Shown in pieces: positions 34,921-44,480 of a DNA stretch of 64,000 nt. This DNA comes from UBA2966 sp965242505 (GTDB lineage: Bacteria > Pseudomonadota > Alphaproteobacteria > UBA2966): NCBI GenBank assembly GCA_965242505.1, contig OZ251449.1, forward strand, positions 2,046,001-2,110,000. Direction: 5' to 3'. A model generated the notes under the pieces. The model did no database searches, was not told where the DNA came from, and saw only the letters and a list, made by a program, of their open reading frames with translations. The translations under genes and the position numbers were made by a program. Numbering within the stretch: position 1 is the stretch's first letter; each line of letters opens with the position of its first letter.

Positions 34921-37218
34921 CTAACCCCCGTTCTTCTCGTTGAGGGCCTTCAGGACCCGGGGCGGCGACAGAGGCAGTTCCTGAACCCGGACGCCCGCCG
35001 CGTCCTCGAGCGCGTTCGCCACGGCCGCCATGACCGGCACGATGGACGTCTCGCCGATCCCCCGGACGCCGTAGGGATGGTTCGGGTTCGGGACCTCGAC
35101 GATGACCGCGTCGATCATCGGCAGGTCCGAGGCCACGGGCATGCGATAGTCCAGGAATCCCGGGTTCTCCATCCGTCCCTGCTCGTCGTAGATGTATTCC
35201 TCGTTGAGCGCCCAGCCGATGCCCTGGACGGCCGCGCCCTGGTACTGGCCCTCGACGAGGTTCGGCTGGATGGCCCTGCCCGCGTCCTGCGCGGCCGTGA
35301 AGCTCAGGATCTTGATGTGCCCCGTTTCCGGGTCCACCTCGACGTCGACCGCCTCGGTCGCGAAGCTCGGTCCCGCGCCGGAGACGTTGGTTTCCACGTG
35401 TCCGGCGATCGGGCCGCCCGTCTTCTTCGCGTCGCGGGCGATGTCCTCCAGCGACAGGGGCTCGAAGGCGCCCGCGTTGCTGCTGGCGGGACGGGCGCGC
35501 CCGTCCTCCCAGACCACAGCCTCGACCGGGATGTTCCAGGTGGCGGCGGCGCGGGCCCTCAACTCGTCGATCACGACGCGGGCCGCGTCCACCGTCGCCT
35601 TGCCCACGGCGAACGTCGTGCGGCTGCCGGCGCTGATGAAGTTGAAGCCGAGCGAGGACGTATCTCCGACGGCGGGACGGATGCGCTCGGGCTCGATGCC
35701 GAGCTCTTCGGCGGCCATCACCGAGATGGACGTCCGCGTGCCGCTGAGGTCGGGATTCCCCACCGTCAGCGCGATGGTGCCGTCGTCGTTGACGTTCATG
35801 GTGACGCTGGTCTCGCCGCCGATGTTGAACCAGAACCCCGACGCGACCCCGCGGCCCTGGTTCGGACCGAGCGGCGCGCGGTAGTTCGGATGGTTCCTGA
35901 TGGCCTTCAGGGTCTCCACCTGCCCGACCGGCCCGAACGTCGGGCCGTAGGCGGCCTTCGTCCCCTCCTTGGCGGCGTTCATCAGCCGGAAGTCCACCGG
36001 GTCGATGCCGAGCTCGCGCGCCATCTCGTCCATGGCGCTTTCCACGGCGAACGCCGAGATCTGCGCTCCCGGCGCCCGATAGGCCGTCGTCTTGGGCCGG
36101 TTGGCGATGACATCGTAGCCGATCACCAGCACGTTCTCCAGGTCGTAGCAGGCGTAGGCGCACATCGCCGCCGGGAACACCGGCGAGCCCGGGAAGGCGC
36201 CCGCCTGGAACATCAGCTCGGCCCATCCCGCGGTGATCCTGCCGTCGCGCCGGGCGCCGATCCTCACCTTCATGTGGGCGCCGGACGTCGGCCCCGTGGC
36301 CCGGAAGACCTCGCTCCGATGCATCGCCATCTTCACCGGCCGTCCGCACTTGCGCGACAGCGCCAGGGCGAGGGGTTCGAGATAGACGATATTCTTGCCG
36401 CCGAAACCGCCGCCGATCTCGGAGGCCGTGACCTTGAGCTTCGAGACCTCGATGCCGCAGAGGCGCGAGGTGATCGCCCGGACCAGGAAGTGGCCGGGCG
36501 TCGAGCACCAGACCTCGCCCTGGCCGTCTTCCGTGTAGCTCGCCACGCAGGCGTGCGGCTCGATGTAGCCCTGATGGACCGGGCGCGTCTTGTATTCGCG
36601 CTCGATGACGACGTCGGCCTCGGCGAATCCCTTCTCCACGTCGCCGAGCTTGATCTCGAGCCGCTTGGCGACGTTGGACGGCTTGTCGGGCTTCGGGTCC
36701 ACGCCGTCCGTGAACTGCTTCTCGTCGAGAAGCGGGGCGTCGGGCTTCATCGCCTCGACCACGTCGATGACGTGCGGCAGCGCCTCGTAGTCGACTTCGA
36801 TGAGCCTGAGCGCCTTGCGCGCGATGGACGCGCTGGTCGCGGCCACGGCGGCCACCGCGTGACCGTCATACATGGCCTTCTCCCGCGCCAGCACGTTGCG
36901 GATGACGTCCCGGATGTTGACCGTCAGCTCGCCCACCTGGATCATCTCCGACGGCTGGTCCTCGAAATCGTCCCGCGTGACCACCGCCTTGACGCCCTTG
37001 AGGGCCTCCGCCCTGGACGTATCGATCCCGTTGATCCTCGCGTGCGCGTGCGGACTGCGCAGCACCGCGCCGAACAACATGCCGGGCATGATGAGGTCGG
37101 CGCCGAAACGCGCCCTCCCGGTAACCTTGTCGACGCCGTCCGTGCGGGCGACGTTCGTTCCCACCCACTTCAACTCGTGGGGTTTCTCCTGGTAGTCGAG
37201 GTCCTCGGCAGCCGACAT
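34921..37218 (-). CDS. Molybdenum hydroxylase large subunit (xanthine dehydrogenase family)
   Basis: This 765-residue protein binds the molybdopterin cofactor. It has GRARFGADLIMPGMLFGAVLRSPHAHARI at the N-terminus, GGGFGGKN, the active-site loop TAYRAPGAQ, and the C-terminal GQYQGAAVQGIGWALNEEY and YGVRGIGETSIVPVMAA. Neither the CoxL form I loop (AYxCSFR) nor form II (AYRGAGR) is present, so this is not a CO dehydrogenase. An aromatic or N-heterocyclic hydroxylase, such as a 4-hydroxybenzoyl-CoA-reductase-like enzyme, is more likely. The ATG at 37216-37218 begins the conserved protein; the longer frame to 37521 is not used. Confidence 0.85.
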   Translation of the reverse strand: MSAAEDLDYQEKPHELKWVGTNVARTDGVDKVTGRARFGADLIMPGMLFGAVLRSPHAHARINGIDTSRAEALKGVKAVVTRDDFEDQPSEMIQVGELTVNIRDVIRNVLAREKAMYDGHAVAAVAATSASIARKALRLIEVDYEALPHVIDVVEAMKPDAPLLDEKQFTDGVDPKPDKPSNVAKRLEIKLGDVEKGFAEADVVIEREYKTRPVHQGYIEPHACVASYTEDGQGEVWCSTPGHFLVRAITSRLCGIEVSKLKVTASEIGGGFGGKNIVYLEPLALALSRKCGRPVKMAMHRSEVFRATGPTSGAHMKVRIGARRDGRITAGWAELMFQAGAFPGSPVFPAAMCAYACYDLENVLVIGYDVIANRPKTTAYRAPGAQISAFAVESAMDEMARELGIDPVDFRLMNAAKEGTKAAYGPTFGPVGQVETLKAIRNHPNYRAPLGPNQGRGVASGFWFNIGGETSVTMNVNDDGTIALTVGNPDLSGTRTSISVMAAEELGIEPERIRPAVGDTSSLGFNFISAGSRTTFAVGKATVDAARVVIDELRARAAATWNIPVEAVVWEDGRARPASSNAGAFEPLSLEDIARDAKKTGGPIAGHVETNVSGAGPSFATEAVDVEVDPETGHIKILSFTAAQDAGRAIQPNLVEGQYQGAAVQGIGWALNEEYIYDEQGRMENPGFLDYRMPVASDLPMIDAVIVEVPNPNHPYGVRGIGETSIVPVMAAVANALEDAAGVRVQELPLSPPRVLKALNEKNGG

Positions 37219-37220
37219 GG

Positions 37221-37697
37221 TCACTCTCCTCGCATTTCCGCGGCCGTGTCGAGAACGGCCCGAACGATCTTGTCGTACCCCGTGCACCGACAGAGGTTGC
37301 CCGCGAGCCAATAGCGGGTCTCCGTCTCGGTGGGGTCCGGGTTCCGCTCCAGCAGGGCCTTGGCCGCCACCAGCAGCCCCGGCGTGCAGTAGCCGCACTG
37401 GAGCGCCGCGTGGTCGAGAAACTTCCGTTGCAGGGGATGGAGCCGTTCGCCGTCCGCCATGCCCTCGATGGTCTCGATGGAGCAGTCTCCCACCTCGGCG
37501 CCCATCACCAGGCACGAGCACACCAAGCGGCCGTCGAGCATGACGCTACAGGCTCCGCAGTCGCCCGACGCGCAGCCTTCCTTCGTGCCCGTGAGGTGCA
37601 GCTCGTCACGCAGCACGTCGAGGAGCGTCTGCTCCGGTTCGCAGAGGAAATCGGCCTCGTCGCCGTTGACGGTCGCCGATACGTGATATCTCGCCAT
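37221..37697 (-). CDS. Molybdenum hydroxylase small [2Fe-2S] subunit
   Basis: This 158-residue protein carries two [2Fe-2S] clusters: the plant-type motif EGCASGDCGACSVMLDGRLVCSC and the C-terminal motif QCGYCTPG with LAGNLCRCTGY. It passes electrons from the Mo site to FAD. The gene lies two bases upstream of the large-subunit gene. ATG at 37695-37697 begins the conserved ferredoxin domain; the longer frame to 38774 is a shadow. Confidence 0.92.
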   Translation of the reverse strand: MARYHVSATVNGDEADFLCEPEQTLLDVLRDELHLTGTKEGCASGDCGACSVMLDGRLVCSCLVMGAEVGDCSIETIEGMADGERLHPLQRKFLDHAALQCGYCTPGLLVAAKALLERNPDPTETETRYWLAGNLCRCTGYDKIVRAVLDTAAEMRGE

Positions 37698-37717
37698 CGT
37701 GTTCGCCTCGTTCCGTT

Positions 37718-38575
37718 CTACGCGCCCCTGGCCCGCGCGAGCGCGATCTCCGCCGCCCGGCGCGCCATGACGCCCGTGACCTGGATGCGGAACTCCCTGG
37801 TTCCGCGCTTGTCGTCGATGGGTTGCGCGGCCGCGCTCGCCGCCCGCGAGAGCTCGGCGAGCGCCGCGTCGTCCACCGGAGTCCCGATCAGCGCCCCGGC
37901 CGCCGTTTCCGGCGTCAGGGCGCGCGCCGCGACGGCTCCGAGCGAGACCTTCGCGGCGACGCAGACGCCGGAGTCGTCGAGGGTCAGGCGCACGCCGGCG
38001 CCGACCACGGCGATGTCCATCTCCGTCCGCGGGATGAACCGCAGGTAGGCGTCGCCCGTGCGGGGCGCCTGCTCGGGGAACAGGAAGGACGCCACCAGCT
38101 CGCCCGTGCGGAGCGACGTCCGGCCCGGCCCCGTCGCGACCTCCTCCACCGGGACGTCGCGGCGGCCGTCCGGCCCCTCGATGGCGGCGATGGCGCCCGC
38201 GGCGATCATGGCCGGCACGGAGTCCGCCGCCGGAGAGGCGTTGCAGAGGTTGCCGCCCATGGTGGCGCGCCCCTGGATCTGGGTCGAGCCGATCAGTTCG
38301 AAGGCCTCGACGACGCCGGGCCAGACCGACTTGAACGCCTCGTGTTCGCCCAGTTCCGCGCCGGTCACCGCGGCTCCGACCCGGAAGCCGCCGTTCTCCC
38401 TGGCGACGGCGCGCATCTCGTCGATCTTCTTGACGTCGACGACGAGGCTGGGGTCGATGGCGTCGGCGCGCAGCTGCACGAGAAGGTCCGTCCCGCCCGC
38501 GAGAGCGCGGCCGCGCTCGTCGCTCGCCAGCAACGCCACGGCCGCTTCCATCGTTTCCGGCGCTTCGTACCGCAT
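37718..38575 (-). CDS. Molybdenum hydroxylase FAD-binding subunit
   Basis: This 285-residue medium subunit has the FAD motifs LAGGTDLLVQLRA (about residues 30-42) and TMGGNLCNASPAADSVPA. ATG at 38573-38575 was chosen over the upstream start at 38680 because it gives the usual MRYEAPETMEAAV opening, with AAGGGAGC before it. The order FAD, [2Fe-2S], Mo is the coxMSL-like order, and the three genes are nearly contiguous, so they form one operon. Confidence 0.9.
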   Translation of the reverse strand: MRYEAPETMEAAVALLASDERGRALAGGTDLLVQLRADAIDPSLVVDVKKIDEMRAVARENGGFRVGAAVTGAELGEHEAFKSVWPGVVEAFELIGSTQIQGRATMGGNLCNASPAADSVPAMIAAGAIAAIEGPDGRRDVPVEEVATGPGRTSLRTGELVASFLFPEQAPRTGDAYLRFIPRTEMDIAVVGAGVRLTLDDSGVCVAAKVSLGAVAARALTPETAAGALIGTPVDDAALAELSRAASAAAQPIDDKRGTREFRIQVTGVMARRAAEIALARARGA

Positions 38576-38830
38576 TTCGATGTCGCCGCTCCCTTCTGTT
38601 ACGTTCGGCCCGGTGTCGGTGAACGTCGAACATACAGGCTTCGTTCCGAGGCGGCAATTCGCGCCCTGGAAGACGATCACGCCCCGGAAAGATGCATTCC
38701 CGCCGGGGACGTCCCGCGGCGGGAAGGCCGGCGCGAACTCGGCGGGACCGCGGCGCTCCCGTCGGAGTCGCCACCGGAGCCGCTCTGTCCGCGACCGGCG
38801 GACGGCGCCATTCTACACGAGGAACCGAGC

Positions 38831-39616
38831 ATGTTGAACTACCGGAGATTTGGATCGGGACCGACCGTCGCGCTGCAACACGGGTACGCGGGCGGCGGCG
38901 GCTACTGGGGCGTGCTGGCGGCCCATCTGGCGGCGGAGTTCGACGTCATCGCCACCGACATGCCGGCGTTCGCGGGCAGCGCCGGCGAGCCGGCGCCCGA
39001 CTCGATCCCGGGAATCGCCGAGGCGCTTCTGGACACCCTCACGCGGATCGGCGTCGAGCGCTTCATGCTGCTCGGCCATTCGCTCGGCTCCATGACGGCG
39101 TTGCAGGCGGCTCTCGACCACCCCGAGCGGGTGGAGAAGCTGGTCCTCTACGGGAGCTCGGCCACCACCGATCTTCCGGACCGGTTCGAGACCTTCGACG
39201 AGACGGTGGCGCGCATCGAGGCGGAAACCATCGAGGTCACGACCGCGCGGATCGCGGCGACCTGGTTCGTCGACGGCGACCGGCATCCGCTCTACGAATT
39301 CACGAAGGCCGCCGGCGCGGGCGCCAGCAAGGAGGGCGCGATCAGGCTGATGCGCGGCATGGCGGGCTGGGACGTGCGCGACCGGCTCGGGGAGATCGCC
39401 ATGCCGACGCTCGTGATCTGCGGCGACAGCGACAGATCGACCCATCCCGACCGCTCCTGGGAGCTGTGGCGGGGGATTCCGAACGCCCAGCTCTGCGTGT
39501 TGCCCGATTGCGCCCACAACGCGCACCTCGAGGCGTCGGAGATCTTCAACCCGTTGATCGGCCGCTTCCTCCGTTCCGGCCGCGCTACTCCGGTTTCTTC
39601 AGCTCCGCGACCGTGA
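38831..39616 (+). CDS. Alpha/beta-hydrolase
   Basis: This 261-residue protein has the nucleophile elbow GHSLGS (Ser about residue 87), a late acid in CGDSDRSTHP, and the catalytic His in DCAHNAHLE. It is similar to small-ester, enol-lactone or carotenoid-type hydrolases; the substrate is unknown. It is divergent from the molybdenum hydroxylase operon (255-bp gap). Its last 32 bp overlap the end of the convergent SDR gene. Confidence 0.8.
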   Translation: MLNYRRFGSGPTVALQHGYAGGGGYWGVLAAHLAAEFDVIATDMPAFAGSAGEPAPDSIPGIAEALLDTLTRIGVERFMLLGHSLGSMTALQAALDHPERVEKLVLYGSSATTDLPDRFETFDETVARIEAETIEVTTARIAATWFVDGDRHPLYEFTKAAGAGASKEGAIRLMRGMAGWDVRDRLGEIAMPTLVICGDSDRSTHPDRSWELWRGIPNAQLCVLPDCAHNAHLEASEIFNPLIGRFLRSGRATPVSSAPRP

Positions 39617-40364
39617 ACCCGCCGCCCGAGACGTCGAGCAGGCAGCCGTTCACGTAGGACGCCTCGTCGGACAGCAGCCACAGGATGGGACGGGCGACCT
39701 CGATCGGCTCGGCGATCCTGTTGACGGGGATCGACGCGGCGATGGCGTCGCGCGCCGCCTCGTCGCGGCGCAACTGGCCGACCATGTCGGTCATGGTGAC
39801 GGCGGGGCGCACGGCGTTGACCCGGATGCCGTCGCGGGCGACCTCCTTGGCCAGGCCCACGGTGAAGGAATCGATCGCGGCCTTGGACGCCGCGTAGTCC
39901 GTGCGTCCCGGACGGCCGCCGATGGTCGACGCCATGGACGACACGTTGACGATGGCGCCGCCCCGTCCGCCCTGGCCGAGCGCCATGCGGCGCACCGCCT
40001 CGCGCGCGCTGACCATGGCGCCGATGACAGTGACCCGCATCAGGGCGTCGAGGACGTCGGGGTCGAAGTCCCTGGCCCGCGCGTACCCGCCCCCGTGCCC
40101 GGCGCTGTTGACGAAGGCGGTCAGGGGCCCGAGTTCCTCGTCCACCGCGGCGAACAGGCGTCCGACGTCGCGCGCGTCCGCGACGTCCGCCTGGACCGCG
40201 ACCGCCCGCCCGCCCGCGGACTCGATCTCCGCCACGAGCGCCTGCGCGGCGTCGGCGCGCTCGCGGTAGTTGACTGCAACGGCGTACCCGCGCGAGGCCG
40301 CGAGACGCGCGGTTTCCGCGCCGATCCCCCGCGACCCTCCGGTGACGAGAAGAACCCGTTCCAT
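39585..40364 (-). CDS. Short-chain dehydrogenase/reductase, classical
   Basis: This 259-residue SDR has TGGSRGIG (cofactor loop, about 8-15), NSAGHGG, the catalytic Ser in IVNVSSMAS and YAASK (catalytic Tyr and Lys). ATG at 40362-40364 was chosen because AGGAG lies 7 bases upstream; an ATG five codons earlier lies inside that site. Close to FabG-like NAD(P)H-dependent oxidoreductases; the physiological substrate is unknown. Confidence 0.86.
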   Translation of the reverse strand: MERVLLVTGGSRGIGAETARLAASRGYAVAVNYRERADAAQALVAEIESAGGRAVAVQADVADARDVGRLFAAVDEELGPLTAFVNSAGHGGGYARARDFDPDVLDALMRVTVIGAMVSAREAVRRMALGQGGRGGAIVNVSSMASTIGGRPGRTDYAASKAAIDSFTVGLAKEVARDGIRVNAVRPAVTMTDMVGQLRRDEAARDAIAASIPVNRIAEPIEVARPILWLLSDEASYVNGCLLDVSGGGFTVAELKKPE

Positions 40365-40511
40365 CGCTCGCTCCTGCATTCTCCGACTCCCGCTTCACGT
40401 CCGGCGCGCGGACGTATACGATAACACCACGTTCCGGGCGTCGACGGAAACGGTCGACGGTAAGGACGCGCGCTCGCCGGCCCGGAGGGGAGATCGCGAC
40501 AGGAGGGAGAG

Positions 40512-41174
40512 ATGGCGCTCAGAATCAACGACGAGGCGCCGGATTTCGGCGCGGAGACCACCGAGGGGACCATCGACAGCTTTCACGAGTGGGTCGGGAA
40601 CGGCTGGGCGGTGCTGTTCTCGCACCCCAAGGACTTCACGCCCGTCTGCACCACCGAGCTCGGCTACATGGCCGGGCTGAAACCGGAATTCGACAAGCGC
40701 GGCTGCAAGATCCTGGGCCTGAGCGTCGATCCGGTCTCCAATCACGAGGAATGGTCCAGGGATATCGAGGAAACCCAGGGCCACGCGGTGAACTATCCCC
40801 TGATCGGCGACCCCGATCTGAGCGTCGCCAAGCAGTTCGACATGCTGCCGGCGGACGCTGGCGAGAGCTCGGAGGGACGGACGCCGGCGGACAACGCCAC
40901 CGTCCGGTCGGTGTTCGTCATCGGGCCGGACAAGAGGATCAAGGCGATGCTCACGTACCCGATGAGCACGGGGCGGAACTTCGACGAGGTCCTGAGACTC
41001 GTGGATTCGTGCCAGCTCACGGCCGCGCACCAGGTCGCCACGCCGGTGAACTGGAAACAGGGCGAGGACGTCATCATCGTCCCCACCGTGTCGGACGAGC
41101 GGGCGCGGGAGAAATTCCCGGACGGCTGGCGGGCCCCCAAGCCGTACCTTCGCATCGTGCCGCAACCGAAGTAG
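40512..41174 (+). CDS. 1-Cys peroxiredoxin (Prx6 type)
   Basis: This 220-residue peroxiredoxin has the peroxidatic motif HPKDFTPVCTTE with C46, the SVDPVSNHEEWSRDI block and the long C-terminal dimer domain (YPMSTGRNFDEVLRLVDSCQLT ... GWRAPKPYLRIVPQ). It reduces peroxides in the cytoplasm. GGAGGGAG precedes the start. The TAG stop is followed at once by a repeat terminus. Confidence 0.93.
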   Translation: MALRINDEAPDFGAETTEGTIDSFHEWVGNGWAVLFSHPKDFTPVCTTELGYMAGLKPEFDKRGCKILGLSVDPVSNHEEWSRDIEETQGHAVNYPLIGDPDLSVAKQFDMLPADAGESSEGRTPADNATVRSVFVIGPDKRIKAMLTYPMSTGRNFDEVLRLVDSCQLTAAHQVATPVNWKQGEDVIIVPTVSDERAREKFPDGWRAPKPYLRIVPQPK

Positions 41175-41686
41175 CCCGCGTTTCTCGCACCGGCGGAGGA
41201 TCGAGGGTTCCGCGGCGTTGCAGGACCGCGGTCCACCCCCCTCCCGCCCCCTTCTTCTCCCTCTCCCTTGCAGGGGGAGGGTCGGGGTGGGGGTCGCCGC
41301 CGGGGAGGAGCATGGAAAGGCGGTCCGCACATCCGGATCCGCACAATCCGCACACCGTCAGGGCGCGGTTTACCCCCTCCCGACCTCCCCCCTGTCAGGG
41401 GGAGGAGCATCAGTGGTTCCCTCCGTTTCTCTCCCTCCCCCGGCAGGGGGAGGGTCAGGGTGGGGGTCGCCGCCGGGGAGGAGCATGAAGAGGCAGTCCG
41501 CACCACCCGGATCCGCACGATCCGCACACCGTCGGGGCGCGATTCACCCCCCTCCCGACCTCCCCCCTGCCAGGGGGGAGGAGTGTGAATGGCTCCCTCC
41601 TGTCCATGGGGAAGGAGCGCGAACGAACCCTGCGGCGCCCCCGTCGCCGGATGGATCTTGCGGACGAGCAGTATGAGAAATGCGGG
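41175..41686. mobile_element. MITE-like composite repeat, longest copy (512 bp)
   Basis: Left end CCCGCGTTTCTCGCACCGG (41175-41193) starts directly after the peroxiredoxin TAG. The right end GTATGAGAAATGCGGG lies at 41671-41686 and is followed by GTA. A TA dinucleotide flanks both sides. Between them: alpha, gamma (about 41255-41298), beta (about 41380-41412), gamma (about 41430-41470), beta (about 41550-41592) and delta (about 41630-41686). This is the most complete composite in the window and shows that cargo modules can be stacked. Confidence 0.8.
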
Positions 41687-41719
41687 GTAGCGGCCACGGC
41701 GACCCGTGCGCGGGCCGGC

Positions 41720-42532
41720 CTACTCCGCCGCCTGCGCGCGCCGGCCCGCGCGCCGGGCCAGGAAGCGGCTCAGGGCGCCGTTGACGACGTCGCTCCGCTC
41801 GACGTTGACGAAGTGCCTGGCCGCCGGCGCGACCACCAGCTCCGAATCCGGGATGGCCGCGTGGATGGCCTCGTGCGCCGCCACCGGGGTGGACTCGTCG
41901 TCCTCGCCGGCGACGATCAGGGTCGGCGCAGTTACCGACTTCAGGCGGTCGGTGACGTCGAGCTTCATGATCGCCTCGATGCAGGCGATGTAGCCCCGCG
42001 TGGGAGTCGACCGCACGAGGCCGCGGATCGGGCCGACGGCGTCCTCGTTCGACGCGACGTAGTCCGGCGTGAACCAGCGCTCGATGGTGGCGTCGACGAG
42101 CGCCTCCATGCCGCGCGTCCTCGCCGTGTCGATGCGTTCCCGCCAGGCCGGCCACGCCTCCTCGGGCATGCGGCTCGAGGTCGCGCAAAGCGTCAGGGAG
42201 AGCAGGACCTCGGGATACCGGATCGCCAGCATCTGGCCGATCATGCCGCCCATGGACAGACCCACGAAATGGACCTTGCGGAGGCCCAGGGCGTCGAGCA
42301 GGCCGCGGGCGTCGTCCGCCAGCACGTCGAGGTCGTAGGGACCCTCCGGCGCGTCGCTCCCGCCGTGGCCGCGCGTGTCGAACCGGTAGACCCGGTAGTC
42401 CGCCAGGGCCGGCATCTGGGAGTCCCACATGCGATGGCTCGAGGCCAGCGAATGGCTCATGACCACGACGGGCGCGTCCTCGGGCCCCTCGACCGCGTAC
42501 TCGATGTCGATGCCGTTGGCGTTCGCTTTCAT
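41720..42532 (-). CDS. Alpha/beta-hydrolase, 3-oxoadipate enol-lactonase-like
   Basis: This 270-residue protein resembles PcaD-type enol-lactonases: VVVMSHSLASSHRMWDSQM (oxyanion loop), RFDTRGHGGSDAPEGPY, the elbow GLSMGGMIGQ (Ser about 106), ESTP near the catalytic Asp (AGEDDEST) and a late ARHFVNVE His. GGGGAGG lies upstream of the ATG at 42530-42532. No other protocatechuate-pathway gene is close, so the exact substrate is open. Confidence 0.8.
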   Translation of the reverse strand: MKANANGIDIEYAVEGPEDAPVVVMSHSLASSHRMWDSQMPALADYRVYRFDTRGHGGSDAPEGPYDLDVLADDARGLLDALGLRKVHFVGLSMGGMIGQMLAIRYPEVLLSLTLCATSSRMPEEAWPAWRERIDTARTRGMEALVDATIERWFTPDYVASNEDAVGPIRGLVRSTPTRGYIACIEAIMKLDVTDRLKSVTAPTLIVAGEDDESTPVAAHEAIHAAIPDSELVVAPAARHFVNVERSDVVNGALSRFLARRAGRRAQAAE

Positions 42533-42704
42533 CGTCTTCCTCCCCAGAGGATGGCGCGACGGACCGTTCGGGCGCAGGACCATACCCCGGATTCGTCCGG
42601 CCTCCAAACGGTCGGGGGTTCGGACGATCGTTCCGCGCCCGGATTGTCCCGCGGCCGGCGCCGGCGTACCATCGGACGAAACCGGTCGAGGAGGAATTGC
42701 CCGA

Positions 42705-42962
42705 GTGAGCGAGCACGCCGGCGCCGGCGCCGACCGCGCCGAGGCCGTTCTCGACGCCACCGGCCTGAAGTGCCCTCTGCCCGTGCTCCGGGCCCGCAAG
42801 GCGCTGCGGGACGTGCCGCCGGGCGGACTGCTGCGCGTCCTGGCGACGGACCCCGGTTCGGTCGCCGACTTCCGGGCCTGGTGCGACGCCTCGGCGAACG
42901 AGCTGGCGGAATGGCGGGACGACGCCGGGGTCTACGAGTTCCTGATCCGGCGGGTCGCATGA
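42705..42962 (+). CDS. TusA-like sulfurtransferase / sulfur carrier
   Basis: This 85-residue protein has the TusA fold signature GLKCPLPVLRARKAL with the persulfide Cys at about residue 23 and the DPGSVADFRAWCDASANEL helix. GTG at 42705 is the start, preceded by GAGGAATT; the longer frame to 42429 is not credible. TusA-family proteins shuttle sulfur for tRNA thiolation, molybdopterin or other pathways. The gene is divergent from the lactonase. Confidence 0.82.
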   Translation: MSEHAGAGADRAEAVLDATGLKCPLPVLRARKALRDVPPGGLLRVLATDPGSVADFRAWCDASANELAEWRDDAGVYEFLIRRVA

Positions 42963-42979
42963 CCGCCGGGCGGCGCATC

Positions 42980-43090
42980 CGGTCCACCCCCCTCCCGCCC
43001 CCCCTCGTTCTCCCTCTCCCTTGCAGGGGGAGGGTCGGGGTGGGGGTCGCGTCGGAGGGAGGGGCGCGGACGGACCCTCCGGCGCCCCGT
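42980..43090. repeat. Gamma-type intergenic repeat
   Basis: This 111-bp piece carries one gamma module (about 43006-43054) flanked by beta-like TCCACCCCCCTCCCGC at the left and the start of a delta module (GGACCCTCCGGCGCCCC) at the right. The rest of the 270-bp gap (43091-43232) holds nothing recognised except the GGGAGGA site of the next gene. Confidence 0.75.
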
Positions 43091-43232
43091 ATGCATCGAG
43101 ACCGGACACGCGCTTCCCGCCGCGCGCGGAAAGAAATAGGGTAATCTCCGGCATCCGCGCTCCGGGCTTCCGTCGGGACGGGGCCGAGGCGCGGACGGAA
43201 ACGCATTCTGGCCCGTCCGGGAGGAAATCGGG

Positions 43233-44480
43233 ATGAAACCTTCACTGCGCGCGCGCATGGCCGCCGCGGCCGGCGCGTTCGCGATGGGTCTGGCCGCCGC
43301 CGGTCCGGCGGACGCCAGGGTCGAGGGAGACAGGATCGTCCTCGGCGCCGCCATCTCCTTGACCGGCAAGTATTCGACGAACGGCGTCCATGTCTCGAAC
43401 GGCTACGACCTCGCCGTCGACACGATCAACGAGGCGGGTGGCGTGAAGGTCGGCGGCAAGTCGTTCATGCTGGAAATCAGGTACTACGACGACGAATCGA
43501 CCCCGGCGCGCGGCGCCCGGCTCGCCGAGCGCCTGATCCGGGAGGACGGCGTCAAGTTCATGCTGGGCCCGTACTCCTCGGGCCTGACCGAGGCGATCGC
43601 GCCGGTGACCGAGAAATACGGGATTCCGATGGTGGAGGCCGGAGGCGCGTCCCGCTCGCTGTTCACGCAGGGCTACAGGTATCTGTTCGCCGTGCTGTCG
43701 ACCTCCGAGCAGTACCTCGCGAGCGCCATCGGTCTCGCCGCCGAGATCGCCGGGAAGAACGGCCGCAAGCCGTCGGACGTGAAGCTGGCCATGGCGTTCG
43801 AGGACGACCCGTTCTCGCTCGACGTCCGGGCCGGCGTGATCGACGACGCCAGGAAGCGCGGGATGCGGATCGTCATCGACGACAGGCTGCCGCGCGACCT
43901 GGACGACATGTCGGCGACGCTGGCCAGGGTCAAGGCGCTCGGGCCCGACGTCCTGGTGGTGTCCGGACATTCCAGGGGCGCCGCCACGGCGGTCCGCCAG
44001 ATCGAGGAAATGCGGATCGACGCGCCGATGATCGCCATGACCCACTGCGAGTCGGCGAGGGTGGTCGAGAACTTCGGCGCGGCGGCCGACGGCATCCTGT
44101 GCCCGACGCAGTGGGCCGAGACGCTGAGCTACAGGGACGATCTGTTCGGGTCGGCGGCCGATTACGACAGGCTCTTCAGGGCCGCCTACGACGGCTACGG
44201 GAACGTGCCCTATCAGGCGGCCCAGGCCTCGGCGGCCGTGATGGTGTGGAAGGACGCGTTCGAGCGGGCCCGGAGTTTCGACACGGAGAGGCTGCGGCAG
44301 GCGCTGGCCGACACCGACATGACGACGTTCTACGGCGACGTCAGGTTCTCGGAAGCCGGCAACAACGTCGCCAAGCCGATGGTGTTGCGGCAGATACAGG
44401 ACGGGAAGCTGAACGTCGTGGCGCCGTCCAGGTGGGCGTCGCATCCGGTCGAGTATCCGCGCAAGGCGCCGGGCGGTTGA
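43233..44480 (+). CDS. Orphan Liv-type ABC substrate-binding protein
   Basis: This 415-residue type I periplasmic binding protein has a signal peptide (about 1-29, cleavage near ADA). The conserved blocks are IVLGAAISLTGKYSTNGVHVSNGYDLAVDTINEAGG, LGPYSSGLTEAIAPVTEKY and VPYQAAQASAAVMVW. It belongs to the amino-acid/amide-binding ABC family. No permease or ATPase genes are beside it, so it may feed the Liv transporter at 20-26 kb or one elsewhere. Confidence 0.88.
   Translation: MKPSLRARMAAAAGAFAMGLAAAGPADARVEGDRIVLGAAISLTGKYSTNGVHVSNGYDLAVDTINEAGGVKVGGKSFMLEIRYYDDESTPARGARLAERLIREDGVKFMLGPYSSGLTEAIAPVTEKYGIPMVEAGGASRSLFTQGYRYLFAVLSTSEQYLASAIGLAAEIAGKNGRKPSDVKLAMAFEDDPFSLDVRAGVIDDARKRGMRIVIDDRLPRDLDDMSATLARVKALGPDVLVVSGHSRGAATAVRQIEEMRIDAPMIAMTHCESARVVENFGAAADGILCPTQWAETLSYRDDLFGSAADYDRLFRAAYDGYGNVPYQAAQASAAVMVWKDAFERARSFDTERLRQALADTDMTTFYGDVRFSEAGNNVAKPMVLRQIQDGKLNVVAPSRWASHPVEYPRKAPGG

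Noticed and set aside
34921..38575. CO dehydrogenase (coxMSL) identity for the molybdenum hydroxylase
   Set aside because: The large subunit has AYRAPGA instead of the CoxL active-site loops, so only the general family is assigned.
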